Of a stretch of 64,000 nucleotides of DNA, positions 61,707 to 64,000 are shown piece after piece. Within the stretch, counting starts at the first letter, position 1. Each line of letters opens with the position of its first letter. Source of the stretch: Pseudoalteromonas sp. MEBiC 03607 (GTDB lineage Bacteria > Pseudomonadota > Gammaproteobacteria > Enterobacterales > Alteromonadaceae); contig NZ_SRRY01000001.1 of the NCBI RefSeq assembly GCF_004792295.1, forward strand, positions 2,242,501-2,306,500. The letters run 5' to 3'. The notes beneath the pieces were generated by a model. The model saw only the letters and a list, made by a program, of their open reading frames with translations. It did no database searches and was not told where the DNA came from. A program made the translations under genes and the position numbers.

Positions 61707-61797
61707 GGAGAGATGGCAGAGTGGTCGAATGCACCGGTCTTGAAAACCGGCAGGGGTTTGTAGCCCCTCTAGGGTTCAAATCCCTATCTCTCCACCA
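61707..61797 (+). tRNA. tRNA-Ser(TGA)
   Basis: This is a 91-base class II tRNA with encoded CCA. The acceptor stem GGAGAGA/TCTCTCC is perfect, the anticodon arm CCGGT-CTTGAAA-ACCGG gives anticodon TGA, the long variable arm is AGGGG/CCCCT, and the T arm is TAGGG/CCCTA. The discriminator base is A, not the usual G of serine tRNAs. Confidence 0.95.
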
Positions 61798-61803
61798 TTA
61801 TTT

Positions 61804-61831
61804 AAAAAAACCGCCTACAGGGCGGTTTTTT
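61804..61831 (+). terminator. Rho-independent terminator after tRNA-Ser
   Basis: AAAAAACCGCC-TACAG-GGCGGTTTTTT lies six bases after the tRNA CCA end. Confidence 0.93.
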
Positions 61832-61849
61832 GCTATCTGGAGATAAATA

Positions 61850-62248
61850 ATGTCAGCAAGCACACCTTCTACACCTATAAGAATGATAAAGCATGTTTTA
61901 CTTTGGTGTATCTTCTCTTATTTTTATCATAGTGGCATTAATGTACTTGTTGCTATGGCTCATGATGCACAACCAGATTACGGATTGTTATCCTCAATTG
62001 CGTATGGCATTGGTTTCAATGTACTCGTAGGTCATTTAATTGGTAAGTACGACAAACATTGGCCTGTTATTGCGGCAATATTTATCGCTGTAGTTGGGCT
62101 TGTTGTAGTGCCTTTAATATTAATGGGGCAGGCGAGTTTAAAAGATACATATTTTATTTTGGCTATGGTGATAAGTTTACCGGTTGCAACATTAGTCATT
62201 GAGAAAATAAAGCAACGAATTAGTTTAAACACTGAGCAAACGCAATAA
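61850..62248 (+). CDS. Unrecognised small membrane protein
   Basis: The 132-residue protein has three to four hydrophobic segments (about residues 14-36, 44-64, 70-92 and 98-118) and a hydrophilic C-terminus. No family was recognised. GGAGA eight bases before the ATG supports translation. It lies directly after the tRNA-Ser terminator and before fklB, and may be monocistronic. Nothing beyond membrane location can be said. Confidence 0.65.
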   Translation: MSASTPSTPIRMIKHVLLWCIFSYFYHSGINVLVAMAHDAQPDYGLLSSIAYGIGFNVLVGHLIGKYDKHWPVIAAIFIAVVGLVVVPLILMGQASLKDTYFILAMVISLPVATLVIEKIKQRISLNTEQTQ

Positions 62249-62320
62249 ACTAAGCGATATTCGTTGTTTTTTTATGTTAGTATGGGCACGTCTTTTAACT
62301 AAATAAACGTGAATTTAAAC

Positions 62321-62938
62321 ATGTCAGATAATTTTACAACAGACGCTGAAAAAGCAAGTTACGGTATTGGTTTACAAATGGGTGAGCAATTAAAAGCAAA
62401 CCCTTTTGAAGGTTTAAACTTAAACTCTGTATTTGAAGGTATGAAAGACGCATACACTGGTAACGATTTCCAAGTTGAAATCCCAGCAATTCAAGCTGCC
62501 TTTGAAAAGATCAATGCTGAAATCCAAGCTCGCCGCGAAGAAGAAGCTAAAGTACTTGCTGCTGAAGGTATTGCCTTCTTAGAAGAAAATGCAAAACGTC
62601 CTGAAGTAACAGTAACTGAGTCAGGTCTTCAATATGAAGTGCTTACTGAAGGCAATGGTGAGAAACCAACTGTAGATTCAACAATTCGTGCGCATTACCA
62701 TGGTACACTTATCAATGGTACGGTATTTGATAGCTCTTATGAGCGTGGTCAACCAGCTGAATTCCCAGTGGGTGGCGTTATCAAAGGTTGGACTGAAGCA
62801 GTACAAATGATGGGTACTGGTTCAAAATGGCGTTTATACGTACCGCATGAGCTTGCTTATGGTGAGCGTGGTGCTGGTGCTGCAATCGCACCTTTCTCAA
62901 CACTAATCTTTGATGTTGAGCTATTAGAAATCATCTAA
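62321..62938 (+). CDS. fklB: FKBP-type peptidyl-prolyl isomerase FklB
   Basis: The 205-residue protein has an N-terminal helical dimerisation domain (residues 1-90, TDAEKASYGIGLQMGEQL) and a C-terminal FKBP domain (about 95-205) with VRAHYHGT-like IRAHYHGTLINGTVFDSSY, PVGGVIKGWTEAVQMM and YGERGAGAAIAPFSTLIFDVEL. It speeds isomerisation at prolines and is probably cytoplasmic, as no signal peptide is present. ATG 62321 is preferred to GTG 62309 because MSDNFTTDAEKASYG matches the E. coli start region; the ribosome-binding site is weak for both. It is monocistronic. Confidence 0.93.
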   Translation: MSDNFTTDAEKASYGIGLQMGEQLKANPFEGLNLNSVFEGMKDAYTGNDFQVEIPAIQAAFEKINAEIQARREEEAKVLAAEGIAFLEENAKRPEVTVTESGLQYEVLTEGNGEKPTVDSTIRAHYHGTLINGTVFDSSYERGQPAEFPVGGVIKGWTEAVQMMGTGSKWRLYVPHELAYGERGAGAAIAPFSTLIFDVELLEII

Positions 62939-62955
62939 TTGATTTTAATAGGTAT

Positions 62956-62984
62956 AAAAAAACCTGCTTTAAGCAGGTTTTTTT
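62956..62984. terminator. Bidirectional terminator between fklB and fur
   Basis: AAAAAAACCTGCTTAAGCAGGTTTTTTT, centred near 62970, is symmetrical with long A and T runs, between convergent genes. Confidence 0.92.
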
Positions 62985-63005
62985 ATGTCTGAAATAAACA
63001 GCTAA

Positions 63006-63449
63006 TTAGCTATTTGACTCAGCATATTCTTTACACTTAACTTTGTCCTCACACTCACCATAAAGGTAAAGAGAGTGGTTAGTTAATTTAATGCCATTTT
63101 CTGTAGCAATCTCTTCTTGACGACGTTCGATTAAATCATCTTCAAATTCAACAACCTTGCCGCATTTAAGACAAACGAGGTGGTCATGGTGAGTGCTACC
63201 AGATAATTCAAATACTGACTTGCCGCCTTCGAAGTGGTGGCGAGATACAATACCTGCATCATCAAATTGGTTAAGTACACGGTAGACAGTTGCAAGACCA
63301 ATCTCTTCGCCTTTGTCTAATAGAATTTTATAGACATCTTCAGCGCTGATGTGTTGATTGTCTGGAGATTGTAGAATCTCTAAAATTTTAATACGCGGCA
63401 AAGTTACTTTTAACCCTGCTTTTTTTAGTTCCAAGTTGTGATCAGTCAT
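63006..63449 (-). CDS. fur: Ferric uptake regulator Fur
   Basis: The 147-residue metalloregulator represses iron genes when bound to Fe2+. It has the winged helix (residues 1-82, with KKAGLKVTLPRIKILEIL and LATVYRVLNQFDDAGIV), the regulatory His/Glu cluster, and the dimer domain with HHDHLVCLKCGKVVEF (CxxC zinc site) and a second Cys pair near the C-terminus (GECEDKVKCKEY). It is next to fldA, as in E. coli. No convincing Fur box was identified in its own upstream region; an eight-base inverted repeat (63477/63528) lies there. Confidence 0.97.
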   Translation of the reverse strand: MTDHNLELKKAGLKVTLPRIKILEILQSPDNQHISAEDVYKILLDKGEEIGLATVYRVLNQFDDAGIVSRHHFEGGKSVFELSGSTHHDHLVCLKCGKVVEFEDDLIERRQEEIATENGIKLTNHSLYLYGECEDKVKCKEYAESNS

Positions 63450-63638
63450 TCAATCTGTCTCAATTTATTTAGTTATACTAGGCATCATTAAGATGCACAC
63501 GACACATTAGCAACTGTTAGAATAACGTGCCTAGTTACTAAGTGCAAAGAACAATTCGTTTGATTGCTGTTTTTTTAGACGAAAACGAACTGGTTGTGCA
63601 TCTTTACATCAGCTAGTAAATGCGAGTAGTACTTGTTA

Positions 63639-64000
63639 TTAATCAGCAAGTTCCGCTAAACACATCTCTTCATAAACTTGAGCGCACCAGTCTTTTACAC
63701 GTTGCTCTGTCAGTTCAGGTTGACGATCTTCGTCAATCCCTAAGCCAACAAACGTTTTGTCATCAATTAATGCTTTTGATGCTTCGAAGTCATAGCCATC
63801 AGTTGACCAGTGACCTACTACAATCGCGCCACGCTCAGTAACGATGTCGTTGATCATACCCATTGCATCTAAAAAGTATTCAGCATAGTCTTCTTGGTCA
63901 CCACAACCGAAAATTGCAACCAGTTTACCTTCGAAGTCTACTTCTTCTAATTCAGGGAAAAAATCATCCCAGTCACATTGCGCTTCACCGTAGTACCAAG
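63639..64000 (-). CDS. fldA: Flavodoxin FldA (5' part outside the window)
   Basis: The frame is open on the minus strand through base 64000, so the N-terminal third lies outside; about 120 C-terminal residues are visible. Family features are AQCDWDDFFPELEEVDFEGKL, the FMN-binding AIFGCGDQEDYAEYFLDAMG, and TDGYDFEASKALIDDKTFVGLGIDEDRQPELTEQR near the end, all typical of long-chain flavodoxins. It carries electrons for radical-SAM and other reductive enzymes. It lies upstream of fur in the same direction, the gammaproteobacterial arrangement, but a 189-base gap separates them. Confidence 0.94.
   Translation of the reverse strand, partial: WYYGEAQCDWDDFFPELEEVDFEGKLVAIFGCGDQEDYAEYFLDAMGMINDIVTERGAIVVGHWSTDGYDFEASKALIDDKTFVGLGIDEDRQPELTEQRVKDWCAQVYEEMCLAELAD

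Noticed and set aside
63450..63638. Fur box in the fur/fldA gap
   Set aside because: No stretch close enough to the GATAAT-type 19-base consensus was seen on either strand.

Overview
The window looks like a stretch of main chromosome from a marine gammaproteobacterium of the order Alteromonadales, most likely Pseudoalteromonas or a close relative. Evidence for this is the AT-rich coding sequence, the conserved gammaproteobacterial neighbourhoods (norM/ribE, thrS-infC-rpmI-rplT, sppA-ansA, fur/fldA) and several small families typical of the group (DUF3080-, DUF3718-, DUF3010- and CPXCG-like). Genus is an inference. No phage, insertion sequence, CRISPR array or rRNA was seen.

Layout. 1-975: 3' part of a GH97 glycosidase. 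1050-1565: a promoter, guanidine-II riboswitch and SMR guanidinium exporter unit. 1599-10834: a complete-looking L-fucose catabolic island made of a seven-gene minus-strand operon, divergent fucP and mutarotase genes, and an IclR regulator. 10865-11306: a minus-strand tRNA-Val(GAC) array with two intact and two decayed copies plus its promoter. 11347-17002: norM and ribE, a DUF3080-like lipoprotein, a CPXCG protein, a fructosamine-kinase-like protein and DUF445/DUF3718-like proteins. 17292-24679: an unrecognised Cys-rich protein, a pair of secreted amidohydrolase-fold proteins, an Nramp-like carrier with altered metal site, a MAPEG protein, and a lipoprotein/beta-barrel pair. 24851-35680: an ABC exporter, esterase, VanZ protein, PAS-GGDEF cyclase, M28 peptidase, TPR histidine kinase, and an LruC-domain protein with a lipoprotein. 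35762-40719: gdhA, an acyl-CoA synthetase, a DUF3010-like protein and an EEP-family nuclease/phosphatase. 40966-44284: thrS-infC-rpmI-rplT. 44483-51230: an M14 carboxypeptidase, YcbL-like hydrolase, Lrp regulator, SulP transporter and a LytS/LytTR two-component pair. 51304-57512: pyk divergent from gnd, then ansA and sppA. 57711-62248: fadH, DoxX and YdjA-like proteins, tRNA-Ser and two small membrane proteins. 62321-64000: fklB, fur and partial fldA.

The most coherent system is the fucose island. Read together, the genes predict uptake of fucose by FucP, anomer interconversion, oxidation by an aldo-keto reductase, lactone opening, dehydration by a split UxaA-type enzyme, a second oxidation by an SDR, cleavage by an FAH-family hydrolase to pyruvate and L-lactate, and oxidation of lactate by an FMN enzyme. 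It combines an upper half like that of Campylobacter jejuni (split UxaA, amidohydrolase, FucP, DUF718, IclR) with a lower half like the non-phosphorylating Xanthomonas/Burkholderia route.

Other points worth attention are an Nramp-like carrier lacking the canonical metal ligands, a paired amidohydrolase lacking the metal-binding HxH, a 6-phosphogluconate dehydrogenase with an NAD-like coenzyme pocket, an intrinsic-terminator hairpin directly abutting the ansA start codon, nested palindromes between pyk and gnd, and a structured leader before rpmI-rplT. All function calls come from reading sequence and remembered family features; no searches were run.
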